From assembly GCA_019118345.1 (NCBI GenBank), contig DWZD01000011.1:36815-100814 (forward strand): DNA of 64,000 nt. Direction: 5' to 3'. This document shows, piece after piece, positions 27,960 to 37,658 of the stretch. Origin of the DNA: Candidatus Desulfovibrio intestinavium (GTDB lineage: Bacteria; Desulfobacterota; Desulfovibrionia; Desulfovibrionales; Desulfovibrionaceae). How positions within the stretch are numbered: position 1 is the first letter of the stretch; each line of letters begins with the position of its first letter. Both the position numbers and the translations under genes were made by a program. The notes under the pieces are model-generated. The model saw only the letters and a program-made list of their open reading frames with translations, searched no databases and was not told the origin of the DNA.

Positions 27960-28748
27960 TCAGTCCGTTCCGGCAGGGGACAGACCGGGGCAGCGGCCAA
28001 AGATGACCAGTTCCAGCCAGTCCAGTCCGAAGTCGAGGGTGGCCGCGTCGTCGAAGAGCACATCCTCGGCACGGCGCGGGGAGATGCGCACATGGCGCAA
28101 GAGGCGCTTTTCCTCGATGAGCGCGCGAAAGGCGTCCAGCTGGTAGAGGCAGAGCATGGCCAGCGTGGACAGGCTCGGCTCCAGCGGCTTGCCCGTGGCC
28201 CGCACCATGCTCATAAGCCGCATGTATCGGTCATTGAAGGCATTGTAGGGCAGCAGGCCCTGCGCTTCCTGCCAGCGCGGCGGCGTCCATTCCTCCCCGT
28301 TCTCGAAGCCCCGGCAATGCGCTTCGCGCACGAGAAAGTGCCGCTCCTCCACCCCCGAGCGGCCCAGCCGCGTGCCGCGTCCCAGCGGATAACTGCGGCA
28401 GGCCGCCGGGCGGGCCGGGTAGACGGTGCAGCCCTGCGGCCCCACGAAGGGGCAGGGCAGGTTCTCTACCTCGTCCATATTGAGAAAGGGGAGCGGAAAG
28501 CCCGTTTCGGGGAAGGTGCGCACCGTGGCGTAGCGTTCCAAAAAATTTTCGCCGTCCATGCCGAGGTGGCGGCACAGGATCATGACATCGTAGGGCGTCA
28601 GCGGCAGGGCCAGGTCATGACAGCAGCGGTTGAAGCAGGTCACACCGGGGTGGCAGGCAAAGCGGAAGCGGGCATCCGCCGCCAGATCTTCCAGACCTTC
28701 GGGCAGGGGGGCGTCAACGGATGCGGTCAGGCTCGGGTCATGGCTCAT
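27960..28748 (-). CDS. YkgJ-family cysteine-cluster protein
   Basis: A 262-residue protein with the zinc/iron-chelating cysteine pattern of the YkgJ (UPF0153) family: CHPGVTCFNRCCHDLAL near the N-terminus and CPFVGPQGCTVYPARPAACRSYP in the middle, about eight cysteines in all. Members are thought to bind a metal or Fe-S cluster; the reaction is unknown. The C-terminal 90 residues are a family-variable extension. It starts 12 bp after thiF, so the two are co-transcribed. A link to modification or sulfur-transfer chemistry is suggested only by this neighbour. Confidence 0.82.
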   Translation of the reverse strand: MSHDPSLTASVDAPLPEGLEDLAADARFRFACHPGVTCFNRCCHDLALPLTPYDVMILCRHLGMDGENFLERYATVRTFPETGFPLPFLNMDEVENLPCPFVGPQGCTVYPARPAACRSYPLGRGTRLGRSGVEERHFLVREAHCRGFENGEEWTPPRWQEAQGLLPYNAFNDRYMRLMSMVRATGKPLEPSLSTLAMLCLYQLDAFRALIEEKRLLRHVRISPRRAEDVLFDDAATLDFGLDWLELVIFGRCPGLSPAGTD

Positions 28749-28760
28749 GGCGGCTCCTTT

Positions 28761-29405
28761 TCAGGCAGGCTGCGGCGCGCAGGAAAAAGCCGCAGGGGGG
28801 AGGGTGTCAAGAATGCGGGTCAGGGCCGCGTCGGCCAGCAGGGCCGCGGCCTCGGTCACACGCGGGGCCAGCGGCGGCGCACTGAGAATGTCGGTGGTAA
28901 AATCTCCCACCAGGGTCAGGCGACCGAGAACGCGCTGTTGCATGGGCGGGCCGTTGTAGCCGCCCATGCCCGAAGCGCTCACCACATGGCGATCTGCCAG
29001 CAGGGCCTGCTCCACCAGCAGACGTTTGTCCGCCGGATCGTCCAGTGCCTCCACCCAGAGCGGGCAGGACGGCAGAAGCGGCGGCAGGCTGGCGGCATCC
29101 AGCCGCAGACGGCGGCAGTCCGCGTCTACAGCCGGATTGAGTTCGCGCAGCAGCTCGGCCAGGCAGTCCACCTTGGGCCGTCCCACATGACGCGGCCAGA
29201 ATTGCTGACGATTGAGATTGGAGGCGTCCACCACGTCATGATCGATGAGCAGAAAATGCTCCACGCCGCTGCGGGCCAGCATGAGCGCCGTATTGGAACC
29301 CAGCCCCCCGGCTCCGGCAATGCCCACGCGCACGGCACGCAGGCGGGCCAGTTGCGCGGGCGTCAGATAGCGGACAAGCCCGCTGCGAAGAAGATTGTCG
29401 GACAT
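28761..29405 (-). CDS. thiF: ThiF-family E1-like adenylyltransferase
   Basis: A 214-residue E1-like enzyme that adenylates the C-terminus of a ubiquitin-like sulfur carrier such as ThiS. The Rossmann glycine motif is GIAGAGGLGSN, followed by LIDHDVVDASNLNRQQF, whose Asp/Asn/Arg residues bind ATP and Mg. The size fits the short ThiF family 2 without the CxxC zinc site of MoeB/ThiF family 1. The ATG at 29405 has GGAG nine bases upstream; one seven codons earlier has none. No thiS, thiG or thiH is nearby; it sits between a BPL_N-like gene and a YkgJ gene, so a role outside thiamine synthesis is possible. Confidence 0.85.
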   Translation of the reverse strand: MSDNLLRSGLVRYLTPAQLARLRAVRVGIAGAGGLGSNTALMLARSGVEHFLLIDHDVVDASNLNRQQFWPRHVGRPKVDCLAELLRELNPAVDADCRRLRLDAASLPPLLPSCPLWVEALDDPADKRLLVEQALLADRHVVSASGMGGYNGPPMQQRVLGRLTLVGDFTTDILSAPPLAPRVTEAAALLADAALTRILDTLPPAAFSCAPQPA

Positions 29406-29450
29406 GAAAAACGACTCCGTGGTCATGCGGTCGAACAGCGGCTCCGGCGC

Positions 29451-30932
29451 TCAAACGCCCGGTTGCGCCTCGTCCTGCGAAAGAAAGATGAGTTCCTCGA
29501 CCATGAGCAGAAGTTCCTCGATGAGGCCGCCGCCGCGCATGGGGTGGCCGAAGACGGCCTCGCGCTGATTGTCCAGCCCGCGCCTGTCCACGGCATCGGG
29601 CACGGTGGGGGCCAGGGCCTCGGCCAGACGGCAGGCCAGCAGATAGCCCTCGGCCCCGGCCCGGAACAGGGCGGCCAGATCCGCCAGCCGCTGCCCGCAG
29701 TCCTGCCAGAAGGAAAGGGCGGCGGGGGAGGGCGCAAGGCAGGCCAGGGTGTGCAGGGCCGTATGGAGATTGTTGCAGGTGCCGCCGGGCAGGCCCGCCT
29801 TCCAGCCCCAGAGCCAGGGCGTGCGCCGGAAAAAGAGATGATGTTCCGCTGCCAGATCGAGCACGTCGCGCACGCAGCCCAGGGCGGCCCGCAGAGGGCC
29901 GCGCGCGGATGCGGGCCAGAAGGCGGCTTCGGCCGGGGCGTCCAGATCCCAGGCGGGCACCTCCTCACGCTGCGGCGTCAGCCCGGCCAGCTCGCGCAGC
30001 AAATGGGCCAGCCAGTGATTGGCGTCCGGGCTGTCCGGGGTTTCCAGATGGGAGTAACTCAGCACATAGCGCCCGTCGCCGTAATTGCCTGCGGCCATGA
30101 GGGGCTGATCCGTCAGGAAGTCCGCGGACAGGTTCACGCCGTAGAGCGCCTGCCAGGCCTCGAGGACATGGGCGGGAATGTGCCGCAAGGGCAGATCGGC
30201 CAGCCAGAAGTCGCGATCCGGACAATGATAGCGGGCCAGTACGCTGACCGCGGCATCAGAGGTGGGTGCAAAGCGCCCCGGCCACCAGACCGGCAGGGAA
30301 GGAAATTCGTCGGCCCGCGCGGCGTCGGCAGCGGGAGCAAGTCGGCGTGCGCAGGCCCGGCCCGGCGGCGGCACAGCCCGGGCGCAGCCGCGCCAGCGCG
30401 GCGGCACCAGCGCACAGGCCGCGTCGTCCAGCGGTGGGCGCAGGCTGTCGGGGCGGGCGGGCGCGTCCAACGCTGCGGGGCGGCTTTCGGCGTCCGTACC
30501 GTCGATCAGGCAGGAGCGCACCCGTACCCGGGCATGGCCGGAAATGAGATGTTGCTGACGCTCGGGATAGCTGCCGCGCGACCACGGGCAGATGTGCAGG
30601 CCGTCCTGCGCCCGGGCATGGCTAAGGGCCAGCCCCGCGCCGCCGCAGAAGCCGAGATAGCGTCCGCCCGTCCGCAGCCATTGGCGCACGGCCTCGCGGC
30701 CCGCCTCGCCCAGGGCCTGCGCCTTGAGGCGGGCATTGCCGCCCGGGGCCATGAGCAGGGGCGCGGTCTGCCCCCCTGCGCACGGCTTGCCTAAAAGGCC
30801 GCCATTGGCTATGTCTTTTCCCTTGACCAGACGAGAAGGCAGGCCCAGCGCGCGAAGAGCGCGCCAGACCATGAGACCCCAGATGTGGGAGTCGTCCCAG
30901 AGGACAAGGATGGGAGGTTGCGTGGCCTGCAT
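29451..30932 (-). CDS. BPL_N (biotin-protein-ligase N-domain, GATase-like) protein
   Basis: A 493-residue protein whose first 130 residues resemble the glutamine-amidotransferase-like domain at the N-terminus of some biotin protein ligases: PPILVLWDD, then LLMAPGGNA, and a nucleophile-elbow-like GFCGGAG with C96. The middle contains an Ala/Pro/Arg-rich stretch (about 160-215), and the rest is helical without a recognised domain. There is no ligase catalytic part. Function unknown. It is the first gene of a minus-strand set (thiF begins 45 bp downstream) and is divergent from valS by 38 bp. Confidence 0.7.
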   Translation of the reverse strand: MQATQPPILVLWDDSHIWGLMVWRALRALGLPSRLVKGKDIANGGLLGKPCAGGQTAPLLMAPGGNARLKAQALGEAGREAVRQWLRTGGRYLGFCGGAGLALSHARAQDGLHICPWSRGSYPERQQHLISGHARVRVRSCLIDGTDAESRPAALDAPARPDSLRPPLDDAACALVPPRWRGCARAVPPPGRACARRLAPAADAARADEFPSLPVWWPGRFAPTSDAAVSVLARYHCPDRDFWLADLPLRHIPAHVLEAWQALYGVNLSADFLTDQPLMAAGNYGDGRYVLSYSHLETPDSPDANHWLAHLLRELAGLTPQREEVPAWDLDAPAEAAFWPASARGPLRAALGCVRDVLDLAAEHHLFFRRTPWLWGWKAGLPGGTCNNLHTALHTLACLAPSPAALSFWQDCGQRLADLAALFRAGAEGYLLACRLAEALAPTVPDAVDRRGLDNQREAVFGHPMRGGGLIEELLLMVEELIFLSQDEAQPGV

Positions 30933-30970
30933 AACAAGACAGTATTGCCGCCTTTCATGGAGAAAGCAAG

Positions 30971-33637
30971 ATGGCTGACACCCTCCCCAAGGGCTACGAG
31001 CCCCGTGACGTGGAAGAGCGCTGGCGCGCCCACTGGCAGGACAACAAGACCTTTACGCCCGATCCCGATACGCCGGGCGATCCGTACTGCATTGTCATTC
31101 CGCCGCCCAACGTCACCGGCGCGCTGCATATCGGGCACGCCCTCAATCAGACCCTCATCGACGTGCTCTGCCGCCATGCCCGCCAGAAGGGAAAGAACGT
31201 CCTCTGGATTCCGGGCACCGACCATGCGGGCATCGCCACCCAGAACGTGGTGGAACGCGCGCTGGCAAAGGAGGGCAAAACCCGGCAGGAACTGGGCCGC
31301 GAAGCCTTCATTGAACGGGTCTGGCAATGGCGCGAGGATTACGGTCACCGCATCCTGAACCAGATCCGCGCCCTCGGCGCCTCCGTGGACTGGACGCGCC
31401 TGCGCTTCACCATGGACGAGGGCCTGTCCCGCGCGGTGCGCAAGGTGTTTGCCCGCCTGTTCGAGGAAGGACTCATCTACAAGGGCGACTACATCATCAA
31501 CTGGTGCTCGCGCTGCCATACGGCCCTGGCGGACGACGAGGTGGAGCACGAACCCCACCGGGGCAAACTCTGGAAGGTGCGCTACCATCTTGAGGACGGC
31601 GGCGAAATCGTCATCGCCACCACCCGCCCGGAAACCATCCCCGGCGATACCGCCATCTGCGTGCATCCCGAGGACGAACGCTATGCCCATCTGGTGGGCA
31701 AAACCGCCATTGTGCCCGTGCTGGGCCGCCGCATCCCCATCATTGCCGACAGCTATGTGGAACGGGAATTTGGCACCGGCGCGCTCAAGGTCACGCCCTG
31801 CCACGATCACAACGACTGGACGCTGGGCCGGACGCACAAGCTCGAATTTGTGCAGGTCATTGACGAAAATGGCGTCATGAAGGCCGAGGCCGGGCCGTAT
31901 GTCGGCCTGAGCAAGGAGGCCTGCCGCGAGAAGATCGTGGCCGATATCGAGGCCGCCGGGGATCTGCTGGGCGTGGAGGAACTGGATCATGCCGTGGGCC
32001 ACTGCTACCGCTGCCATACGGTGGTGGAACCGCACGTCTCCACGCAATGGTTTGTGGCCACCACAAAAATGGCCCCTGCCGCCCGCGCCGCCGTGCCGGA
32101 ACTGACCCGCATCCTGCCCGAGTCCTGGGCCAAGACCTATTATCACTGGCTGGACAATATCCGCGACTGGTGCATCAGCCGCCAGATCTGGTGGGGCCAC
32201 CGCATCCCGGCCTGGACATGCGCCCAGTGCGGCAAGCTCATCGTCAGCGAGGACGACCCCACCGCCTGCCCGCAATGCGGCGGCGGCGATCTGCGGCAGG
32301 ATGAGGATGTGCTGGACACCTGGTTCTCCTCCGCGCTCTGGCCCTTCTCGACCATGGGCTGGCCGGAGAAGACGAAGGATCTGGCCCGCTGGTATCCCAC
32401 CAGCGTGCTGGTGACCGGTTTTGACATCATCTTCTTCTGGGTGGCCCGCATGATGATGATGGGCCAGCACTTCATGGGCGAAGTCCCCTTCCGCGACGTC
32501 TATCTGCACGCCCTTGTGCGGGATGAGTCCGGTCGCAAGATGTCCAAATCCACGGGCAACGTCATCGACCCGCTGGAAATGATCGACAAGTACGGCTGCG
32601 ACGCCCTGCGCTTCACGCTCACGGCCTTTGCGGCCATGGGCCGGGACATCCGGCTGTCCGAGGCCCGCATCGAGGGCTACCGCCACTTCATCAACAAGAT
32701 CTGGAATGCGGCCCGCTTCGCGCTCATGAATCTGCCGGACAGCGCGCCCGCACCCGTGGCCCTTGATGCCGTTCAGGGGCTGCATCATCAATGGATCCTG
32801 CACCGGCTGGAGGCCGTCAAGCAGGACATGGACAGCGCGCTGGAGGAATACCGCTTCAACGACGCGGCCCAGCTCGGCTACAAGTTCCTGTGGAACGAGT
32901 TTTGCGACTGGTATCTCGAACTCATCAAGCCCGACATGCAGGACGAGACCCAAAAGCCCGTGGCCCAGTATGTGCTCTGGACGGTGCTGCGCGAACTGCT
33001 CCTGCTCCTGCATCCCATCACCCCCTTTGTCACCGCCGAAATCTGGAACGCCCTGCCCGTGCCCGCCGGGGAACGCCCCTCGGACATCGCGCTGGAGCGC
33101 TACCCCGTCGCCCGGCCCGCCTGCGTGCGCCCCGAGGAGGCCGCGCGCATGGAGCTTGTTCAGGGCGTCATCGTGGCCGTGCGCACCATCAAGGCCGAAC
33201 TGAACATCAGCCCGGCCCACAAGGTGAGCCTGCTCCTGCATCCAACCGACGAGGCCCAGGCCGCCCTGCTGGAAGCCGGCCGTGCCATGATCGTCACCCT
33301 GGCCCGGCTGGAGGATCTGTCCATCGGCACGGATCTCGCCGCGCCCAAGGCCTCGGCCTCGTCCGTGGTCAGCGGCTGTCAGGTCATTGTGCCGCTCAAG
33401 GGCGCGGTGGATCTCAATGGCGAGCTGGCCCGCCTGGACAAGGAACTGGCCAAGCTGGAAAAGGACGTGGCCGGCGTGCAGGCCAAGCTGCACAACGAGA
33501 GTTTCGTGAGCCGCGCTCCGGCCGAAGTGGTGGCCCGCGAGCGCGAACGTGCCGAAGCCCTGCTGGACAACCGCGCCAAGCTGCTGGCCCTGCGCGAGCG
33601 CTTCCGCGAAGCTCTCAAGGATGATGCCGATGCGTAG
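30971..33637 (+). CDS. valS: Valyl-tRNA synthetase
   Basis: An 888-residue class I synthetase charging tRNA-Val. HIGH is at residues 53-56 and KMSKS at 523-527. A zinc-ribbon-like segment (CAQCGKL, CPQCGG) lies between, then the anticodon-binding domain and the C-terminal coiled-coil arm (about 820-885, LDKELAKLEKDVAGVQAKL) typical of ValS. The editing domain (residues about 190-330) is complete. GGAG precedes the ATG. The next gene overlaps its last 8 bp. Confidence 0.98.
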   Translation: MADTLPKGYEPRDVEERWRAHWQDNKTFTPDPDTPGDPYCIVIPPPNVTGALHIGHALNQTLIDVLCRHARQKGKNVLWIPGTDHAGIATQNVVERALAKEGKTRQELGREAFIERVWQWREDYGHRILNQIRALGASVDWTRLRFTMDEGLSRAVRKVFARLFEEGLIYKGDYIINWCSRCHTALADDEVEHEPHRGKLWKVRYHLEDGGEIVIATTRPETIPGDTAICVHPEDERYAHLVGKTAIVPVLGRRIPIIADSYVEREFGTGALKVTPCHDHNDWTLGRTHKLEFVQVIDENGVMKAEAGPYVGLSKEACREKIVADIEAAGDLLGVEELDHAVGHCYRCHTVVEPHVSTQWFVATTKMAPAARAAVPELTRILPESWAKTYYHWLDNIRDWCISRQIWWGHRIPAWTCAQCGKLIVSEDDPTACPQCGGGDLRQDEDVLDTWFSSALWPFSTMGWPEKTKDLARWYPTSVLVTGFDIIFFWVARMMMMGQHFMGEVPFRDVYLHALVRDESGRKMSKSTGNVIDPLEMIDKYGCDALRFTLTAFAAMGRDIRLSEARIEGYRHFINKIWNAARFALMNLPDSAPAPVALDAVQGLHHQWILHRLEAVKQDMDSALEEYRFNDAAQLGYKFLWNEFCDWYLELIKPDMQDETQKPVAQYVLWTVLRELLLLLHPITPFVTAEIWNALPVPAGERPSDIALERYPVARPACVRPEEAARMELVQGVIVAVRTIKAELNISPAHKVSLLLHPTDEAQAALLEAGRAMIVTLARLEDLSIGTDLAAPKASASSVVSGCQVIVPLKGAVDLNGELARLDKELAKLEKDVAGVQAKLHNESFVSRAPAEVVARERERAEALLDNRAKLLALRERFREALKDDADA

Positions 33638-34484
33638 CTCGCTTCCGTCCCGTCTGCTGGCCCTGCTCTGCGGGGTCGCCTGCCTGTCCCTGCTGGGGCA
33701 GGCCATCGCGGCCCCGGCCCCGGAAACGCAGCGCATTGTCGCGGCGCTGCTGGAGGTTCTGGACGGCGATTCTCCGGCACAGGCCCTCAGGGACATCGCC
33801 CACTATCGTGAGGCGGGCTTTGTCTATCAGCCCGCGCTGGCCGTTTCCGACGAAACCTGCCCCACGGAGGGCGACAGCGATCAGCGCGCCGTACTCAGCG
33901 GCATGGTGACGGCGGATCGCACCTTTGCCTTCTTTTTCGGCAAGCCTGAGGATGCCCTGCGCGAAAATCGCCTGCTGCAGACCTTTCGCCTGGACAACCT
34001 GCCCAGCCTCAGCCGGGAGGAGGTTCAGGTGCTGCGCAAAGCCCCGCAAAGCGCCCGGGCGCGCACCATTGCCGAGACCTACCGCAAGCGCGAGTACGCG
34101 GCCTTCGTGCACGCGGCCAGCCGTGATGCGGCCACGCTGCGCCTGCTCGGCGCGCATATCTATGGCGTGTACATCGAGCGCCTGTATATGACTTCCATCA
34201 TGGTGCTGGCCGCCGCGGAAAGCGATCAGCTGGAACCCCTCTATCAGGTGCATCAGAGCCTGGCCGCACATCACGGCAGGGCGCTGGCCCAGCTGGCCGA
34301 TGAAGGCGTGCTGGCCGGCACTCCCGAGGAAAACCGCCGCCGCGAGGCCCTGGTGGATCGTCTGCAGGCGCTGCTGGGAGCGGACAATGGGGACAAGGGG
34401 CGGCCCTCGCTGGACGGTCTGCGGCAAATCGTCTCCCTCACGCAGGAGGAGCGGGGCATCTATCTCACGCCCTGTCCCTTGTAG
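33630..34484 (+). CDS. Predicted secreted protein of unknown function
   Basis: A 284-residue protein with an N-terminal signal peptide (MRSSLPSRLLALL, ending QAIAAPAP), so it is probably periplasmic. The mature part is helical (EEVQVLRKAPQSARARTIAETYRKREYAAFVHAA) and I recognise no domain. The ATG at 33630 overlaps the valS stop by 8 bp in another frame and has AAGGA eight bases upstream, inside valS, so it is translationally coupled to valS. A terminator follows. Confidence 0.7.
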   Translation: MRSSLPSRLLALLCGVACLSLLGQAIAAPAPETQRIVAALLEVLDGDSPAQALRDIAHYREAGFVYQPALAVSDETCPTEGDSDQRAVLSGMVTADRTFAFFFGKPEDALRENRLLQTFRLDNLPSLSREEVQVLRKAPQSARARTIAETYRKREYAAFVHAASRDAATLRLLGAHIYGVYIERLYMTSIMVLAAAESDQLEPLYQVHQSLAAHHGRALAQLADEGVLAGTPEENRRREALVDRLQALLGADNGDKGRPSLDGLRQIVSLTQEERGIYLTPCPL

Positions 34485-34534
34485 GCGGCGGCACCCGACC
34501 CGGCAGCGGGCGGCGCAACCCTGGCCAGCCTTTG

Positions 34535-34559
34535 GCGGGCGGTTTCGCCGCCCGCTTTT
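34535..34559 (+). terminator. Terminator of the valS operon
   Basis: Stem GCGGGCGG with CCGCCCGC, loop TTTCG, then TTTTG, about 50 bp after the secreted-protein gene. Confidence 0.8.
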
Positions 34560-34636
34560 GATGTTCAGGAGGATGGGGAAGCGGGCTGTCCCGCTGCCCA
34601 GATGATAAAAAGGCGGGGATGTTGCCTTTTTTTCCC

Positions 34637-34663
34637 TATACCTTCCGCGAAATGTACCGATAG
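34637..34663 (+). promoter_or_regulatory. Sigma-28 (FliA)-like promoter of mcp3
   Basis: TATACCTT, 11 nt, ACCGATAG, ending 55 bp before the mcp3 ATG. Less perfect upstream half than the other three, but spacing and position agree. Confidence 0.6.
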
Positions 34664-34718
34664 AAAGAAAAAAGTTCATTGGGGAATCGTCGCCCCGCGG
34701 CAAAGGCAAGAGGTAGGT

Positions 34719-36746
34719 ATGCGCTTGACCCTGACTCACAAGTTCGTTTTCAGTCTGCTGTTTTCCGTGCTGCTGGCCAGCGTCATCACTGTCGCGGTCT
34801 GCATATATTTCATGAATCGCCCCCTGAATGAATCCGTGACGGAAAATCTGCAGCGGGTGCAACGCAACATCGAGTCCGTCAATGCGGCGACGGCTCGCTC
34901 GTTCCGGGATATGGGCCTTGCCCTCGCTGAGGACAGGGGCGTCCGGCAGGCGCTTGCCGGCGGCGATCCCGCCCTGCTGCGGGAGCGCCTGTCCCGCTAC
35001 GCCCGTGAGACAAAGACGGACGTGATCACACTCACGGATGCCTCGGGCAAGGTGCTGGCCCGCAGCCATGCGGATCAGGCCGGCGGCAGCGAAGCCGCCC
35101 AGACTGCCGTGCAGAACGCCCTCAAGGGCACGGAGACCGTAGGTCTCTGTTCGCTTTCCGACGTGCGTTACTTTTTGGGGGCCGTGCTGCCCGTTCGCGG
35201 CGAAAACGGCGTGCTGGGCGTGCTGGCGCTCGGCCGTTCCCTGGAAACGCCGGCGCACATCGACTGGCTGAAGGAAATCAATCTGCTGGAAGCCACGTTT
35301 TTCGAGGGCGATACCCGCTTCATGACCAGCATTGTCGCCAACGGCAAGCGGGCCGTGGGTACCCGCCTGAACAATCCCGGCATTGAGGATGCCGTCCTGC
35401 GGCGCGGCGAGATCGCCATGCAGGAGAACATGATCCTCGGTCAGCCCTATCGTTCGGTGTATTGGCCGGCCCGCAACGCGCAAGGGGAAATCATCGGCAT
35501 GTGGTTTGCCGGCGTGCCCGTCAAGGTGCTGGCCGCCCTGCGCAATCAGGGCATCCTTGTCACCTGCCTGGTCAGCGGCGGCGTGCTGCTCGTGCTGCTG
35601 GGCCTGGCCATCGTGCTGGGCATCCGTCTGGCGCGCCCGGTGAAGAAGATTACCGCCTACACCCTGGCCGTGGCCGGCGGCGATACGCAGGTGAATCTGG
35701 ACGTGCATGGCGAGGATGACATGGGGCAGCTCGCCGAGGCGCTGCGGACGATGGTGGCCAACCTGCATCACAGCACGACCGAGGCAGAGGCCAAGACGCT
35801 CGAGGCCGAACGGCATGGCGAAGAGGCCCGCAAGGCCCTTGCCGAGGCCGAGGAGGCCCGCAGCCGGGCCGAAAGGGCGCGTCAGGAAGGCATGCTGGCC
35901 GCCGCGAGCCGCATTGATGTGGTGGTGGCCCATGTGAGCGAGGCCGTGCACAGCCTCAATGCCGAAATCGCCCGGGCCAACGAGGATACCGCCCACGCTT
36001 CGGCGCGCCTCGGCGAAACCGCCACGGCCATGGAAGAAATGAATTCCACCGTGCTCGAGGTGGCCCGCAGCGCGGGCACGGCGGCCGACGTCTCGACCAC
36101 GGCCCGCGCCAAGGCCGACGAGGGCGCAGCCGTGGTGGCCAAGTCCGTGCAAAGCATCCAGAATGTCCAGCGGCAGTCCGAACAGTTGCGTGGGGACATG
36201 CATGCGCTCAGCGAGCAGGCCCAGGCTATCAATCAGATCATGGGCGTCATTTCGGATATTGCCGATCAGACCAATCTGCTGGCCCTCAATGCGGCCATCG
36301 AGGCGGCCCGGGCCGGGGAAGCCGGACGCGGCTTTGCCGTGGTGGCCGACGAGGTGCGCAAGCTCGCCGAAAAGACCATGAGTTCCACCACGGATGTGGC
36401 TGCGGCCATCCGGGCCATTCAGGACAGCGCCGGCAAGAGCATGCAGCAGGTGGATCTGGCGGTGGAAAATATCGCCCAGGCCACGGAATACGCCAATCAG
36501 TCCGGCGCGGCCCTCAAGGAGATCTTTCAGCTCATCGAAACCTCGTCGGATCAGGTGCGGGCCATTGCCGCGGCCAGCGAACAGCAATCCGCCGCCAGCG
36601 AGCAAATCAACCGCTCCATCAGCGAGGTCAACCAACGGGCCGACGAGCTGGTGCGGGCCATGAATACGGCTGCCGCCGCCGTGCAGAGTCTGGACACGCA
36701 GGCCCAGAATCTGGGCCATATTGTCGAGGATTTGAAGCGGCCCTGA
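34719..36746 (+). CDS. Methyl-accepting chemotaxis protein 3
   Basis: A 675-residue transmembrane chemoreceptor from a different sensor group than mcp1 and mcp2. TM1 is about residues 8-32, with a periplasmic Cache-type domain ([43 protein letters not shown]), TM2 about 283-305, HAMP, an Ala/Glu/Arg linker and the standard tip ([20 protein letters not shown]). The ATG at 34719 has GAGG and AGG upstream. It carries its own sigma-28-like promoter, so it is an independent unit of the chemotaxis regulon. Ligand unknown. Confidence 0.93.
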   Translation: MRLTLTHKFVFSLLFSVLLASVITVAVCIYFMNRPLNESVTENLQRVQRNIESVNAATARSFRDMGLALAEDRGVRQALAGGDPALLRERLSRYARETKTDVITLTDASGKVLARSHADQAGGSEAAQTAVQNALKGTETVGLCSLSDVRYFLGAVLPVRGENGVLGVLALGRSLETPAHIDWLKEINLLEATFFEGDTRFMTSIVANGKRAVGTRLNNPGIEDAVLRRGEIAMQENMILGQPYRSVYWPARNAQGEIIGMWFAGVPVKVLAALRNQGILVTCLVSGGVLLVLLGLAIVLGIRLARPVKKITAYTLAVAGGDTQVNLDVHGEDDMGQLAEALRTMVANLHHSTTEAEAKTLEAERHGEEARKALAEAEEARSRAERARQEGMLAAASRIDVVVAHVSEAVHSLNAEIARANEDTAHASARLGETATAMEEMNSTVLEVARSAGTAADVSTTARAKADEGAAVVAKSVQSIQNVQRQSEQLRGDMHALSEQAQAINQIMGVISDIADQTNLLALNAAIEAARAGEAGRGFAVVADEVRKLAEKTMSSTTDVAAAIRAIQDSAGKSMQQVDLAVENIAQATEYANQSGAALKEIFQLIETSSDQVRAIAAASEQQSAASEQINRSISEVNQRADELVRAMNTAAAAVQSLDTQAQNLGHIVEDLKRP

Positions 36747-36778
36747 CGGGCCTGTGCGCCTGATGGAACATGCTCGAG

Positions 36779-36802
36779 CGGGGACGGCATGCGCCGTCCC
36801 CG
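36779..36802 (+). terminator. Hairpin after mcp3
   Basis: A perfect 10-bp stem (CGGGGACGGC with GCCGTCCCCG), loop ATGC, lies 33 bp after mcp3. No T run follows, so it may block 3' decay rather than terminate. Confidence 0.5.
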
Positions 36803-36878
36803 CCGCGCATGGGGCGCGGGCCATGTGCCGAAAAACGACAAAGGGACGCACGGCATTGCCGCACGTCCCTGAAATTCA

Positions 36879-36955
<77 letters not shown>

Positions 36956-37052
36956 GTGACCACTCCACATAGCCTTTGCCGGGGCCGCTGTCAAGGAAAA
37001 AATCTCCCGGGCCGCACTGGCCTGGCGTGCCGTTCTCCCCTATACTCGACGC

Positions 37053-37658
37053 ATGGCGGCCACAACAACCCTTCTCGTCGGCGTCAGCGGCGCCAGCGGC
37101 ATGCCGCTGGCCCTCCACCTGCTGCGCCACTGTCGCGCCCTGCCGGGCCTGTCCGTTCAGCTCATCGTCTCGCGCGGGGCCGAAGCCGTCCTGCGCGCGG
37201 AAGGCGGGACATGCCTCGGAGAGCTTCACGCACTCGCGGATGCCGTGTTCGATCCTGACGACATGGCCGCGCCTCCGGCCAGCGGTTCCTGGCCGCATGA
37301 CGGCATGATCATCGCCCCCTGCTCCATGAATACCCTGGGCGCGCTGGCCGCGGGACTGACCGCCAACCTCCTGCAACGGGCTGCCGGCGTCTGCCTCAAG
37401 GAGCGCCGCCCCCTCGTGCTCGTCACCCGCGAAAGCCCGCTTTCCCGCATCCATCTGCGCAACATGCTTGCCCTGCAGGAAGCCGGAGCCGTCATCATGC
37501 CCTTTTCCCCGGGCTTTTATCTGCAGCCCCACTCGCTGGACGACATGCTGGCCCACTTCTGCGGGCGCATATTCGATCAACTGCGCATTGACCACCCTCT
37601 CGGGCGCTGGGGCTGTGCCCCCTGCCCGCAACCCCCCACCCACAAGGAGCAGCCATGA
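37053..37658 (+). CDS. ubiX: Flavin prenyltransferase UbiX
   Basis: A 201-residue enzyme that joins dimethylallyl (mono)phosphate to FMN to make the prenylated flavin used by UbiD-type decarboxylases. The family features are [35 protein letters not shown] and [18 protein letters not shown]. No ubiD is in the window. The ribosome site before the ATG is weak, but the start matches the usual N-terminus. Its last 4 bp overlap the next gene (ATGA), so the two are coupled. Confidence 0.94.
   Translation: MAATTTLLVGVSGASGMPLALHLLRHCRALPGLSVQLIVSRGAEAVLRAEGGTCLGELHALADAVFDPDDMAAPPASGSWPHDGMIIAPCSMNTLGALAAGLTANLLQRAAGVCLKERRPLVLVTRESPLSRIHLRNMLALQEAGAVIMPFSPGFYLQPHSLDDMLAHFCGRIFDQLRIDHPLGRWGCAPCPQPPTHKEQP

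Noticed and set aside
27843..30794. A 983-codon plus-strand open frame opposite the BPL_N/ThiF/YkgJ genes
   Set aside because: Antisense shadow of high-GC coding genes; its composition is Gly/Gln/His/Arg-rich with no domain, and the minus-strand proteins are recognisable.
30809..33796. A 995-codon minus-strand open frame
   Set aside because: Antisense to valS, whose HIGH and KMSKS motifs are intact.
33615..36851. A 1078-codon minus-strand open frame
   Set aside because: Antisense to the chemoreceptor and secreted-protein genes; same high-GC artefact.
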